A DNA stretch of 64,000 nt from Bremerella volcania (GCF_007748115.1 NZ_CP036289.1:5704001-5768000), one strand, 5' to 3'; positions 27,029-36,397 are shown, numbered from the stretch's first letter. The notes: a model not told the origin generated them from the sequence alone. Numbers and translations are program-made.

Positions 27029-27052
27029 GGCCAGCGGTGCACTGCACTGGCC
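27029..27052. terminator. hairpin between converging genes
   Basis: GGCCAG (27029-27034) pairs with CTGGCC (27047-27052) around a GTGCA/TGCAC core. It lies 15 bases after the beta-helix stop and 28 bases before the stop of the opposite-strand AhpD-like gene, so it may serve both directions. Confidence 0.4.
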
Positions 27053-27079
27053 ACATCGTCTTCGCAGAAGAGGCTGAAC

Positions 27080-27628
27080 TTAGGCAGCTTCCGCGAACAG
27101 TTCGACTTTCGGGAAATCGACTTCCGTCTCGGCGACGTGGTTGAAGAAATTGGTGAAGTAATTCAAAGCCACCAGGCCGACCACTTCGGTAATTTCTTCA
27201 TCACCCAACCCTGCGGCTTTCGCGGCATGGAACTGATCGTCGCTGAGATAACCCTTGGTCTGGGAAATCGCATCCGCCAGATCGATCACGGCTTGAACCG
27301 TCGGATCGGCGGCTTCCCCTTGGCGGACCTTGACGGTCTCGTCTTCCGAGAAGCCAACCATCTTGCCGACAGTCGTATGCGCCGAGACGCAGTACTGGCA
27401 GTGGTTCTGTTCACCAATCCGCAGCGCGACGGCTTCGCGCGCCTTGGCCGAAAGTTTGGAATGTCCCATTGCTCCAGAAAAGCCAAGGTAAGCTTCCAAC
27501 ACGGCCGGCGAGTTGGCCATCGTCGCGACGATGTTAATGTGCTTGCCGAGCTTCTTCTTCGCGGCGTCGAGAAGCTCGCGTTGCTTACCCTGGGCACTTT
27601 CCAGTGGAATCGGTTGCAGTCGAGGCAT
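27080..27628 (-). CDS. AhpD-like / carboxymuconolactone decarboxylase family protein
   Basis: A 182-residue protein with the AhpD core: EQNHCQYCVSAHT contains the CxxC and following His, with the conserved upstream Glu. The start MPRLQPIPLESAQG at 27628 is chosen because AAGGAGAAAA lies 7-15 bases upstream; the frame stays open further upstream but runs into the neighbouring gene's region. AhpD-fold proteins are peroxidase-linked disulfide reductases. Small single-domain members like this one are common in oxidative-stress responses. No peroxiredoxin gene is adjacent. Confidence 0.9.
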   Translation of the reverse strand: MPRLQPIPLESAQGKQRELLDAAKKKLGKHINIVATMANSPAVLEAYLGFSGAMGHSKLSAKAREAVALRIGEQNHCQYCVSAHTTVGKMVGFSEDETVKVRQGEAADPTVQAVIDLADAISQTKGYLSDDQFHAAKAAGLGDEEITEVVGLVALNYFTNFFNHVAETEVDFPKVELFAEAA

Positions 27629-27750
27629 GAGGTTTTCTCCTTGTGTGTGGTTGTCAGTTATCAAAGCGTAACTGACCCTTTCGATACCACTTGGATACGA
27701 AGAGTTACACGAGAGAAAACCAATTCTCAAGAATTCATCCCAGGCGTAAT

Positions 27751-28647
27751 CTACTTCACGTAAACGCCTGCGGTGATGGCATAACGAAGGCCAGCACAGT
27801 ATGGAATGCCTGGATCGATGTCGATCACCTTGCGGGGCGGCCCAAGAATGGCCTCCTCGAAACGGCACTTCCAAACCTGAGTGGCGTTGATGCCGGGAAA
27901 GGCCTGACCGTCTTGTAGCTTGGGACCATGCTCGAAGACCTCCAACGCCTTTTCGTACACGATCTGCTGAATCTCGCGCCAATCCAAACCGCGGAAGTGA
28001 CATTGGAAGTCAGGCCAACCCAGCACGCCAAGTCCTAGGCTATCGACGATCATGTCGCGCGAATCATCGTCGCGACGTTCGCCATAGCCAATCACTCGCG
28101 ACACGCGGACGTTGAAGGCCCCCGGCGCCTTCCATGGTTTGGCGGCCACGCCTTCCAGGCAGTCCAGGAAGTTCTTGGGCTCAAGGAACTGCTCGGTCGC
28201 TTCCCAGTAAATGGCGTCGCAAGGGACCGCTTCGATGATGCTGGCCACCAGGAACTGCATCATCTGCAAACGTTCGATCGGGCGCATGTTCGACGCCGTC
28301 TGATCCACGACAACCAACTGATGCTCGCAGTCACCGACTGCTCCTTCGGCGTCATCCCACAGCCACGACTGCTCGAGCGCCGGCAGGAAGGGAGTCAGGT
28401 CGCCCGGGTATTCGATCTCTTCCTCGCGAATACTCCACGTGGCCCCCACCGACTTGCCGCCGATGTTGGCGACATGCTTGGGATGGCGAAAATCAAGACG
28501 ATTGGAATCTCGCTTCCCATCGCGCGGCGCAAACCCTTCCGCCCTCTTCTGCATCTTGTCGAGGATGGCCGCCTTGGGGACGTCCGGCTTGGTTTTGTAG
28601 AACAATCGGACGCGGTAGTCACGCGAATCAGCTGTATCTTCGAGCAC
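27751..28647 (-). CDS. DUF4261-domain protein
   Basis: A 298-residue soluble protein. The segment from about residue 110 to the end, with MQFLVASIIEAVPCDAIYWEATEQFLEP, matches my recollection of the DUF4261 pattern, in which a buried helix precedes a YW-containing strand. The function of the family is unknown. The start is GTG, strongly supported by AAGGAG 5 bases upstream. It has no signal peptide or membrane helix. A terminator-like hairpin separates it from the upstream DUF1579 gene, so it has its own promoter. Confidence 0.65.
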   Translation of the reverse strand: MLEDTADSRDYRVRLFYKTKPDVPKAAILDKMQKRAEGFAPRDGKRDSNRLDFRHPKHVANIGGKSVGATWSIREEEIEYPGDLTPFLPALEQSWLWDDAEGAVGDCEHQLVVVDQTASNMRPIERLQMMQFLVASIIEAVPCDAIYWEATEQFLEPKNFLDCLEGVAAKPWKAPGAFNVRVSRVIGYGERRDDDSRDMIVDSLGLGVLGWPDFQCHFRGLDWREIQQIVYEKALEVFEHGPKLQDGQAFPGINATQVWKCRFEEAILGPPRKVIDIDPGIPYCAGLRYAITAGVYVK

Positions 28648-28675
28648 GAATTCTCCTTGTGCTTCTTTCCAATCA

Positions 28676-28705
28676 AAAGTGCACCCAGATTCCCAGGTGC
28701 ACTTT
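28676..28705 (-). terminator. intrinsic terminator of the DUF1579 gene
   Basis: AAAGTGCACC (28676-28685) and GGTGCACTTT (28696-28705) form a perfect 10-bp stem with a 10-base loop. On the minus strand the stem ends in a short U-tract (CTTTTGATT). Confidence 0.7.
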
Positions 28706-28732
28706 AGTATAGTCTGCCGTTGGGCGAAACAA

Positions 28733-29326
28733 TTACTGCTTCACGTACTTTATTTTGCCCATTTCGGTTTCCGTATCGCCGGTTACCTGCGACAACGTGA
28801 AGACGAATCCGTCATCGGTCGGAACCGTCGTCATCTTGAAATTCATCGTACCGATCGGCGAGCTGCACGTACCTGTTTCGGTCATCACGCCGGTCTTGTC
28901 ATCGAGCTTGCCCTCGGTGTGCAGAATGTGGGTCGACATGTTGTCGATCCAGATACCCACAAACTTCTGCTCGGCGTTGTCATAGCCCAGGATGCCGAAG
29001 CCTTCCATGGGTTCGCCGTTGTAAGTGCTTTTGAACTGCTGCGTCACGAATCGCCCGCCGAGAATCGACTTGAACTCAGCAGTCCCTTCGTCGACCGACT
29101 CTTCGTTTTCGCCGGGCACAATCCAGTTCGAGATCGTCTTGTACTTGCCGACCATCGCCTGAAGATGCTCGTGAGGCTTGCCCGGAGCGCCGAGCTTGGC
29201 CATCAACTCGGCCATCGCGGCGGAATCCAAACTGTTCGCACTTGGCTTGGCCGGCTCGTCGGCGATCACTACCGAAACGAGTCCCAACAAGAAAAAAATC
29301 CCCATCAATCTGCTAGCGGCTTGCAT
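28733..29326 (-). CDS. secreted DUF1579-family protein
   Basis: A 197-residue protein with a signal peptide (about 1-22, cleavage after VIA). The rest matches the DUF1579 beta-barrel-like pattern: MVGKYKTISNWI, SILGGRFVTQQFKSTYNGEPMEGFGILGYDN and FVGIWIDNMSTHILHTEG. The family is widespread in planctomycetes and its function is unknown; a lipocalin-like ligand-binding role is sometimes assumed. Confidence 0.85.
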   Translation of the reverse strand: MQAASRLMGIFFLLGLVSVVIADEPAKPSANSLDSAAMAELMAKLGAPGKPHEHLQAMVGKYKTISNWIVPGENEESVDEGTAEFKSILGGRFVTQQFKSTYNGEPMEGFGILGYDNAEQKFVGIWIDNMSTHILHTEGKLDDKTGVMTETGTCSSPIGTMNFKMTTVPTDDGFVFTLSQVTGDTETEMGKIKYVKQ

Positions 29327-29679
29327 CGAATTGACTCCTTAATATGCCCCCCAGGTGAACGTAATGCTGACCATACTCCAGCCCATTTTATCGCCGTAAG
29401 GTCACCCTAATCACGCTCTTTTCCCAAACTTAATCTCGAACAGAACGTATAGGGCAACGTTGATCCCCTTAGGCCGCGCACCCCGCCCGATTCACTAGTT
29501 TCGCCGTAGGCATTCGCTCGTTTCTTTTTTGCACTTTCCACGAAAAGAATTGATTGACGACTCGCAGAATCCCGCATAAAAACACAAATGAACGGACGCA
29601 AACGGATTGCAGGATTCGCAAATTTTAATTTGGAGGGGCGCCAGCTTATCTTTTCCTCTCACCGCTTAAGGAGGATGCC
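29327..29679. other. 353-base intergenic region upstream of the hemerythrin-like gene
   Basis: No gene is seen. The right half is AT-rich and holds a good promoter candidate (29554-29582) and an AAGGAGG ribosome binding site at 29668-29674 for the hemerythrin-like gene. The left half is the upstream region of the minus-strand DUF1579 gene, without a clear promoter. Confidence 0.5.
29554..29582 (+). promoter_or_regulatory. sigma70-type promoter for the hemerythrin-like gene
   Basis: TTGACG (29554-29559) and TAAAAA (29577-29582) are spaced by exactly 17 bases, about 100 bases before the start codon. With the near-consensus ribosome binding site this suggests strong expression. Confidence 0.5.
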
Positions 29680-30120
29680 ATGCCCGACCTGCAACGATTG
29701 ACGGATGCCGCTGTAACGAAACTTCTAACCGAGCACGCCCTCCTGCACGACCTTCTGGAAGAAGCAGATCGGATCACCGCGGAAGGAGACTCGGCCGAAC
29801 CACTGGTTCTCGGCCTGAACGAACTGCGCGACATGATGCATGACCAGTTCGCCAAAGAAGAATGCGGTGGCTATCTCCAAGAGACCATCAGTATCGCTCC
29901 GCGTTATTCATCCGAATGTGAGCAACTGCGACTCGATCATCGCCTGCTGTTAAGTGACATCGATGCGATGCTCGACGATTTGCATCATAGCCCCACGGAG
30001 GCCCTGGCCACGTTCCACGTACGCTTTCGCGATTTCACGACTCGCTATTTGAACCACGAGCACCACGAGAACGCCGTCGTTCAAAAGGCTCTGGAAGATG
30101 ACATCGGCGTCGGTGACTAG
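29680..30120 (+). CDS. hemerythrin-like (HHE) protein
   Basis: A 146-residue all-helical protein. Iron-ligand candidates are spaced as in HHE domains: HALLHDLLEEAD (about 19-30), MMHDQFAKEE (about 52-61), DHRLLLSDID (about 87-96) and HEHHENAVV (about 127-135). Such proteins bind a diiron site and sense or carry oxygen, or handle nitric oxide. It has its own promoter, an optimal AAGGAGG site, and a strong terminator, so it is a stand-alone, probably well-expressed gene. Confidence 0.8.
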   Translation: MPDLQRLTDAAVTKLLTEHALLHDLLEEADRITAEGDSAEPLVLGLNELRDMMHDQFAKEECGGYLQETISIAPRYSSECEQLRLDHRLLLSDIDAMLDDLHHSPTEALATFHVRFRDFTTRYLNHEHHENAVVQKALEDDIGVGD

Positions 30121-30156
30121 TAAAGCCCCAACAACGCCCCATCTTTTTCTAATCAT

Positions 30157-30188
30157 GGCCACCGAGGTCTCCACGGTTGGCCTTTTTT
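30157..30188 (+). terminator. intrinsic terminator of the hemerythrin-like gene
   Basis: GGCC-A-CCG pairs with CGGTTGGCC (one bulged base) and is followed by six T (30183-30188). Confidence 0.8.
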
Positions 30189-30337
30189 CGTGGGAAACGG
30201 GCCAAATCGCGGAAGCGCCGCAGGAGACTTACTGAAAACAGCCCCATTTCGTCCCTATCCGTAGCTGCCAGGCCCCAGTAAAATCAACCGATTCCCCTCG
30301 ATACCTTGTTTTCCACTGGGCATTAGCGCAAGTTTTG

Positions 30338-32872
30338 ATGAACGATAGTCAGGCATCGACGGTCACGCGGCCGGAACTTCTTGCTCCAGCAGGCGATTGG
30401 GACTGTGCCCGTGCGGCCATTGCCAACGGTGCCGACGCAATCTATTTCGGGCTGGAAACCGGCTTCAACGCTCGTGCCCGGGCTAAGAACTTCTCACTCG
30501 ACGACCTCCCCCGCCTGATGGAAATGCTGCACTGGCATGGGGTGCGTGGGTATACCACCGTCAACACGCTGACCTTCAGTGATGAACTGGCCACCATCGA
30601 GCCCATCATCCGCCGCATTGCCAAAGCAGGCACCGATGCCGTGTTGGTCCAAGACCTCGGCCTGGTCGGCTTGATCCGCCGAACGGCCCCCGAGTTGCCG
30701 ATCCACGCCTCGACGCAGATGACCCTGACCAGCGCCGAGTGCATTGCCGAAATCCAGCAAACCGGCATCGAGCGCGTCGTGCTGGCGCGCGAGCTTTCCG
30801 TCCACGAGATCGCCAAGATCCACGAAAAGACGCAAATGCCGCTGGAAGCCTTCGTGCATGGGGCCTTGTGCGTCGCCTACAGTGGCCAGTGTCTCACCAG
30901 TGAATCGCTCGGCGGTCGCAGTGCCAATCGCGGCCAGTGTGCCCAGGCCTGTCGCTTGCCATACGAACTAGTCTGCGACGGGGTCGACATCGACCTGGGC
31001 GATCAGAAGTATCTCTTGAGCCCGCAAGACCTGGCCGCATTCGCCTTGGTGCCGGAACTGCTGGAGGCTGGCGTCGTCTCGTTCAAGATCGAAGGCCGCC
31101 TGAAGACGCCAGAGTACGTCGCCAACATCACGCGTCACTATCGCCAGGCGATCGACGCCGCTCTGGCCGGCAAGCCGGTGACCTTCACCCCGCGGCAAGT
31201 CGAAGAGATGGAGCTTTCCTTCTCGCGCGGCTTCTCGCCTGGCTGGCTGCAAGGGTGCGATCACAAGATGCTCGTCCCGGCCACCAGCAGTGCCAAGCGA
31301 GGCGTCTTGGTCGCTGAAGTCGTCTCCGTCGACGATCGCCGCAAGCGGGCCAAGCTGGAACTGCATGGCCGCCTGAAAGCAGGTGACGGCATCGTTTTCG
31401 AAGGGGATCGTGCCGCCGGGAAGGAGCAGGGGGGGCGCGTCTTCACCGTCAGCCAACGCGGACGCCGCGTCACCGGCGAGGCGATCAGCGGGCTGGTCGA
31501 AATCGACTTCCCTCGCGGTTCGGTCGACTTTCAGTACATCACTCCCGGACTGAAAGTCTGGAAGAGCGACGACCCGGCCCTGACGCGTGAACTGCGTAAG
31601 ACCTATAGCGGCGAACTCCACGGCCGCGACATCCCGCTGACGATCAACGTGTCGGCACGCGTCGGGCAGCCGCTCCGCGTCTTCGTGTCCAGCGACTCCC
31701 TCGGCCAAATCGAACTGCAAACCGAGGGAACGCTTGAGGAAGCACGCAAACACGCGCTCAGCGAATCATTACTTCAAGAGCAATTCTCTCGCTTGGGTGG
31801 CAGTGGTTACTCTCTGGAATCGCTTTCCGCCAAGATCGCCGGCAACCCGATGGTTCCGCTGAGTGTGCTGGGTAAGCTTCGCAAGGAGTTGATCGCTCAA
31901 CTGGACGAAGCTCGTCAGAAAATGGCAACCCGTGGGCGAACGATCGAACACGACCTGGTCCTCTCGCAGATGCAAAGCGAAATGGAACAGGCACCACCAG
32001 AGCCAGGCGAGCCGAAGCTGATCGTGCTGACGCGATCGATGCACCAATTGGAAGCCGCGATGAGCCAGGGCATCGAGACCGTTTACGCCGACTTTCAGGA
32101 CATTCGCCAATACAAAGATGCCGTCCCTCTTGCGCATGAAGCAGGTGCCAAGATCTTCCTGGTCACCCCACGCATTCAAAAGCCCGGCGAGATGGGGATC
32201 TTCAAGGCGCTATCCAAGCACGGGGCCGATGGCTACGTCGTGCGGAACCTGTCCGGCCTGAAGTTCTTCACCGATCTGGCAGCCACCTGCATCGCCGACT
32301 TCTCCTTCAACGCCGCGAACGAGTTGACCATCGATTGGCTGCGGAAACATGGTGCCAGCCGCGTAACGCCGTCGTACGACCTCAATCGCGATCAGCTCCT
32401 AGTGATGGCCCAGCACTGCGCGGCCGGGCACCTGGAACTGGTAATTCACCAGCACATGCCGATGTTCCACATGGAGCACTGCGTCTTCTGCAGCGTTCTT
32501 TCACCAGGCACGAACAAGACCAACTGCGGACGCCCCTGCGACGAGCACGAAGTGAAACTCCGCGATCGCGTCGGTGCTGAACATCCGCTGGTCGCGGATG
32601 TCGGCTGCCGCAACACGCTATTCAACAAGACCCCGCAAAGCGGCGCGGAAATCGTTCAGCCGATGCTCGAACTGGGCGTACGCTACTTCCGCATCGAGCT
32701 ATTGAACGATGATCCACCGCACGAGATTGCTCGGATCATCAAGCTGTATCGTGACCTCCTGCAAGGCATCATCGGCGGCGAAGAAGTCTGGCAGCAGTTG
32801 AAGGCCTTGAACCGGGTCGGCGTCACACGCGGCACCCTGGAACACGATCGCGATCCGCTCGCCATTATTTAG
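30338..32872 (+). CDS. U32-family peptidase-like protein (YdcP/RlhA-type)
   Basis: A 844-residue protein. The N-terminal U32 domain starts ELLAPAGDWDCARAAIANGADAIYFGL and includes HASTQMTLTSAECIAEIQ and FVHGALCVAYSGQCLTSESLGGRSANRGQCAQACRLPY. The spaced cysteines of that last segment, with CSVLSPGTNKTNCGRPC near residues 715-731, are the likely Fe-S ligands. The middle part fits the DUF3656 collagenase-like insert. Long U32 proteins of this type (E. coli RlhA/YdcP) hydroxylate 23S rRNA C2501; shorter ones act on tRNA (TrhP) or in ubiquinone synthesis. RlhA-like activity is the best guess from length. The ATG is at 30338. Confidence 0.87.
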   Translation: MNDSQASTVTRPELLAPAGDWDCARAAIANGADAIYFGLETGFNARARAKNFSLDDLPRLMEMLHWHGVRGYTTVNTLTFSDELATIEPIIRRIAKAGTDAVLVQDLGLVGLIRRTAPELPIHASTQMTLTSAECIAEIQQTGIERVVLARELSVHEIAKIHEKTQMPLEAFVHGALCVAYSGQCLTSESLGGRSANRGQCAQACRLPYELVCDGVDIDLGDQKYLLSPQDLAAFALVPELLEAGVVSFKIEGRLKTPEYVANITRHYRQAIDAALAGKPVTFTPRQVEEMELSFSRGFSPGWLQGCDHKMLVPATSSAKRGVLVAEVVSVDDRRKRAKLELHGRLKAGDGIVFEGDRAAGKEQGGRVFTVSQRGRRVTGEAISGLVEIDFPRGSVDFQYITPGLKVWKSDDPALTRELRKTYSGELHGRDIPLTINVSARVGQPLRVFVSSDSLGQIELQTEGTLEEARKHALSESLLQEQFSRLGGSGYSLESLSAKIAGNPMVPLSVLGKLRKELIAQLDEARQKMATRGRTIEHDLVLSQMQSEMEQAPPEPGEPKLIVLTRSMHQLEAAMSQGIETVYADFQDIRQYKDAVPLAHEAGAKIFLVTPRIQKPGEMGIFKALSKHGADGYVVRNLSGLKFFTDLAATCIADFSFNAANELTIDWLRKHGASRVTPSYDLNRDQLLVMAQHCAAGHLELVIHQHMPMFHMEHCVFCSVLSPGTNKTNCGRPCDEHEVKLRDRVGAEHPLVADVGCRNTLFNKTPQSGAEIVQPMLELGVRYFRIELLNDDPPHEIARIIKLYRDLLQGIIGGEEVWQQLKALNRVGVTRGTLEHDRDPLAII

Positions 32873-32881
32873 TCGATTACT

Positions 32882-33496
32882 ATGCCCCTACATCTTAGCA
32901 AGTGCCACGAACTGATCGTCGCCACCTCGAACCCGCACAAGATTCGCGAGTTGACCAGCCTGCTTCAGCCCCTGGGGCTGCCGATCCATCCTCTTCCGAA
33001 GGACGGCAATCTTCAGCCGGTTAAAGAAGATGGCGACACGCTGCGGGAAAATGCCCGCAAGAAGGCGAGCGGTTATGCTCGTCAGCTTCAGCGGTGGGTG
33101 ATTGCCGACGATACGGGCCTGGAAGTCGACGCGTTAGACGGAGCCCCTGGCGTGCGATCGGCCCGATATGCCGGCGACGACGCAAGCATGGCCATGAACC
33201 TGGCTCTGCTGATCGAACATATGCTCGACGTTCCCGACGATAAACGCTCGGCCCGCTTCCTATGCCATCTGTGCGTGGCGGCTCCCGACGGTAGCGTGGC
33301 ATTGGAAGGGGCAGGGGAGTGCCGCGGCCGGATCGGCCGGCAACCAATTGGCGAGTTCGGCTTCGGCTACGACTCGGTTTTCCTGCTGGAAGGAAGGGAC
33401 CAAACGCTGGCCGAACTCGATGAAGCACAAACCGCCGAGGTAGGTCACCGCGGCCACGCGGCGCGATCGCTCATCGCCGCCTGGCAGGCTTCTTAG
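32882..33496 (+). CDS. rdgB: RdgB/HAM1 non-canonical purine NTP pyrophosphatase
   Basis: A 204-residue protein with all RdgB blocks: LIVATSNPHKIRE, WVIADDTGLEVDALDGAPGVRSARYAG, GRIGRQPIGEFGFGYDSVF and VGHRGHAARSL. It hydrolyses dITP, ITP and XTP to monophosphates and prevents their incorporation in DNA and RNA. It starts 9 bases after the U32 gene and is probably co-transcribed with it. Confidence 0.95.
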   Translation: MPLHLSKCHELIVATSNPHKIRELTSLLQPLGLPIHPLPKDGNLQPVKEDGDTLRENARKKASGYARQLQRWVIADDTGLEVDALDGAPGVRSARYAGDDASMAMNLALLIEHMLDVPDDKRSARFLCHLCVAAPDGSVALEGAGECRGRIGRQPIGEFGFGYDSVFLLEGRDQTLAELDEAQTAEVGHRGHAARSLIAAWQAS

Positions 33497-33522
33497 CGGT
33501 TCACGATCCGCAAACTGGCTGG

Positions 33523-34221
33523 CTATCTTCCACTGCCAACCAATTGCCGCACGGCATGCAGGACGTATCGCCGACGCTTTTCGGAAAGCATGTCGCCGAA
33601 GTTGATGTCCCCTTGGTCGCGGTACAAGGTGATTCGCGTCGACTGGTTCCTGCCAGTCCCTACAGTCTCGTCGATTCGCCGCACTTCCGACCAGCGAAAC
33701 CGCCGGGTCCAGCCAATTGGGCCAACCCCTAGAAAAATGCTGCCTGCATCGTGATCCATCTCGTCGGTCTTAATGACCAATCGGCCGATCACGCTCAGCA
33801 CTGCAAAGGAGCCGAAGAGCAACGTCCCTAAGACGAAAGGAATGCCAAACAGCGAAAGTATCGGATCGAACTTCCCTTCGGCGATTTGCGATCCATAGAT
33901 CCCACCGAGACTAAACCCAGACCAGACGCACATGAAGGGAACCAGGAAGAACGCCGACCAGCTACGCGTGGTGGCAGCGATCCGCCACCGCCTGCCGAAG
34001 TTCTCGTACGAAACACCCCCCGGCGGATCGTTGATATTGAAGGAATCGCTGGCGTCGCTGACCCAACCAGCGTTCTCGTACACCTGCCGTTCTGGCTGTG
34101 ATTCAAGCAGCGTCGAGATCTTGAACGCTTCGTTGCAGTCGTGGCAGATCGCCAGGTCGTTGTCGACATTCATTTGCCGAGTCGACAGATAGATATCGCA
34201 GTTGGGACATTTCAGCTTCAA
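33523..34221 (-). CDS. membrane protein with N-terminal zinc-ribbon-like motif
   Basis: A 232-residue protein. The N-terminus has KCPNC and ICHDC (residues 4-31), a possible zinc ribbon. Two transmembrane helices follow at about 90-115 and 130-155, and then a hydrophilic C-terminal domain (about 160-232). The start is a TTG 5 bases after the stop of the upstream gene, chosen because the zinc motif begins immediately after it. Related two-TM planctomycete proteins have no known role. It forms a two-gene unit with 34227-34976. Confidence 0.6.
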   Translation of the reverse strand: MKLKCPNCDIYLSTRQMNVDNDLAICHDCNEAFKISTLLESQPERQVYENAGWVSDASDSFNINDPPGGVSYENFGRRWRIAATTRSWSAFFLVPFMCVWSGFSLGGIYGSQIAEGKFDPILSLFGIPFVLGTLLFGSFAVLSVIGRLVIKTDEMDHDAGSIFLGVGPIGWTRRFRWSEVRRIDETVGTGRNQSTRITLYRDQGDINFGDMLSEKRRRYVLHAVRQLVGSGR

Positions 34222-34226
34222 GGGTT

Positions 34227-34976
34227 CTATCCGACCGGCATTGCCAGTTCTTCGTTCTCAGGTTCTAGCGCCGCTTCCGGCGGCTGCGATGTTAGCAGGA
34301 CGACATACTCGGGGAATTGCTGCGTGAACTCGTCGATCGCCACGATCGCTTCGCGGCACGACTCGGACCGGGCCAGCAGCACGGCCGCCAAGAAGGTGAG
34401 CACCACCGCGCCCACCGCGGCCAGCCAGATGTACCAGACCAGGAAGAAGAACGCGAACAACACGCCCACCACCCCCAGCATGGCCGCTTTGCTCAGCAGT
34501 TGCTGCCAATGCAGCACCCGGTAGCGACTGGTTCCCATCCGCTGCATCAGCCACGTACGGCTGAACGCCGGTGGGATATTCGTTCGGTAGACGTTTCCTT
34601 GGTAAATGCCATCCGGAATTTCGAGATTCCCGCACATATTGGGAAACTCCTCCAACAGCGGGTTATGCTCGCGGTACATGTACTCGAGCCCACCAAAGTA
34701 GGTGTCTCCCTTCACGTAGACGTCGGGGTAATGCTCTTCTTCTTCCAGAAAACTACGCAGATCGGAAGGCGGCTCTTCGTCGACATAGACGCTCACTGAG
34801 AAGTCCCCCTCGCCATCGCACAGAAACCAGATGATCTTTCCCTCTTCGCGCATGGTTTCCGCGAACGAGAACGGGTCGTTCTCGAGCATCGTGTCCGCTT
34901 CTTCTGGCAGGTTTTCCGGCCAAAACATCACCATGTTTCCGCCGTCGGTTCCGCCACTTCCGGTGTAGTGCGCCAT
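34227..34976 (-). CDS. hypothetical protein with two central transmembrane helices
   Basis: A 249-residue acidic protein. The N-terminal 160 residues are soluble (FSVSVYVDEEPPSDLRSFL, YFGGLEYMYREHNPLLEEF), followed by two adjacent hydrophobic helices at about 170-205 and a short C-terminal tail. I do not recognise the family. It is the first gene of a two-gene unit with the zinc-ribbon-like membrane protein, whose start follows its stop by 5 bases, so the products may interact. Confidence 0.6.
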   Translation of the reverse strand: MAHYTGSGGTDGGNMVMFWPENLPEEADTMLENDPFSFAETMREEGKIIWFLCDGEGDFSVSVYVDEEPPSDLRSFLEEEEHYPDVYVKGDTYFGGLEYMYREHNPLLEEFPNMCGNLEIPDGIYQGNVYRTNIPPAFSRTWLMQRMGTSRYRVLHWQQLLSKAAMLGVVGVLFAFFFLVWYIWLAAVGAVVLTFLAAVLLARSESCREAIVAIDEFTQQFPEYVVLLTSQPPEAALEPENEELAMPVG

Positions 34977-35192
34977 CAGGTGCTATCACTGCTGTCAAAT
35001 CGAGTCTCGGAATGCATCTGTCATACTTTATCACAAGGTGCAAGGCTAGGGAGAACCACCCCCAGGCCACCCATACGAAGAAGAGCCATCCCCCTGGGTT
35101 CGTCTTGTTCCGTTTGGGTAATTCCGTTAAGAACGCGATCCGACTAGCGCGCGGTAAACCGCCCGGTCGACTTGACGAGACACCCAGGAACC

Positions 35193-36377
35193 ATGCGGCC
35201 TCCCATGAAGATCGTGCAACTCATATCCGGAATTGGCGTGAACGGAGCGATAATTCAATGCCTCCGCCTTGCCGAAGGACTCGCCAAACGCGGGCACGAT
35301 GTTACCCTGGTCGGGCGAGAAAACTCCTGGATTCACCAGCAACTGCCTGGCACCAACGTAAAGTTTCACGCCTCGGATCTTCAGCGCTGGCCCTTTCACG
35401 ACCTCAAGGCGATCGCCAAGTGGGTCAAAGAAGAACGCATCGACATCGTTCATACGCACAACACCAGCGGGCAGATCTTCGGCGCGATGCTGAAGATGTT
35501 CACCAAGGTCCCGGTCGTAGCGACCGCCCACCACACGAAGTTGCATGCCTATTGGATGCTGAAGGACTTCGTGATCGCGAACTCGGACCATACCCGCGGG
35601 ATCGAAATCAGTTGGAATCGTGTACGGCCGCGAAATATCGAAACGGTTCGCGCCCTGATTGATCATGCCCCGATCCCCCATAATGCCGAAGTGCTGCGTG
35701 ACCGCTGGCGAGCGGAAAACGGCTTCACCCCTGAAGACAAAGTGATCGGCATCGTCGGCGATGTTTGCCCGCGGAAGAATCACCTGCTGCTGCTCAAGGC
35801 CATGCCCGAGATTCTGCGGCGAGTTCCCAGCGCGAAAGTTGCCGTGATCGGTAATCGCTTCCCGAATTACATGCGGAAGATCGACGCCAGGATCCGACAG
35901 TTGGATCTCCAGAACGAATTCCGCTTCGTCGATTTTCAACACGACATCCCCAACATGATGCGGGCCATCGACCTGTTGGTCGCTTGTCCCACTCAGGAAG
36001 CGTTCGGCCTGACGCCTCCCGAAGCGATGGCCGCGTTCAAACCCGTCGTCGCCACCCGCGTCGGCGGGCTGATCGAGAGCGTCGTCGACGGCGAGACCGG
36101 CTACCTGGTCCCCAGCAACAACGCCGCTGCATTGTCTTCGGCCGTGGCGAAAGTTCTGGAAAACGACGACCTGGCCGAGCAGATGGGAGTCGCTGGCCGA
36201 GCCCGCTTCCTCGATATGTTCGACAACTACCGCAACGTGATCCGCCACGAAGAGATCTACACCGACGTCGCTCGGCGGGTTCTTCGCCGCGACGTCTCCA
36301 AGCCGGTCACGCTTCCCAAACGGACGACCCCCTCGCTTCCGACCGCTGGCGTGCCGCCGATGGTCTATCATCGCTAA
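35193..36377 (+). CDS. GT4-type glycosyltransferase
   Basis: A 394-residue two-Rossmann glycosyltransferase: N-terminal MKIVQLISGIGVNGAIIQ, VHTHNTSGQIFG, and a C-terminal UDP-sugar site with EAFGLTPPEAMAAFKPVVATRVGG. It has no membrane segment. The ATG at 35193 is preceded by CAGGA 4 bases away; a second ATG at 35205 is possible. It is likely a sugar transferase of envelope polysaccharide or glycolipid synthesis. The acceptor cannot be named, and it stands alone between two non-related genes. Confidence 0.9.
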   Translation: MRPPMKIVQLISGIGVNGAIIQCLRLAEGLAKRGHDVTLVGRENSWIHQQLPGTNVKFHASDLQRWPFHDLKAIAKWVKEERIDIVHTHNTSGQIFGAMLKMFTKVPVVATAHHTKLHAYWMLKDFVIANSDHTRGIEISWNRVRPRNIETVRALIDHAPIPHNAEVLRDRWRAENGFTPEDKVIGIVGDVCPRKNHLLLLKAMPEILRRVPSAKVAVIGNRFPNYMRKIDARIRQLDLQNEFRFVDFQHDIPNMMRAIDLLVACPTQEAFGLTPPEAMAAFKPVVATRVGGLIESVVDGETGYLVPSNNAAALSSAVAKVLENDDLAEQMGVAGRARFLDMFDNYRNVIRHEEIYTDVARRVLRRDVSKPVTLPKRTTPSLPTAGVPPMVYHR

Positions 36378-36397
36378 CGCGTCCCTCCTCGTATTGC

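Noticed and set aside
35127-36371. minus-strand frame of about 400 codons opposite the GT4 gene
   Set aside because: No motif, no ribosome binding site; shadow of the plus-strand glycosyltransferase.
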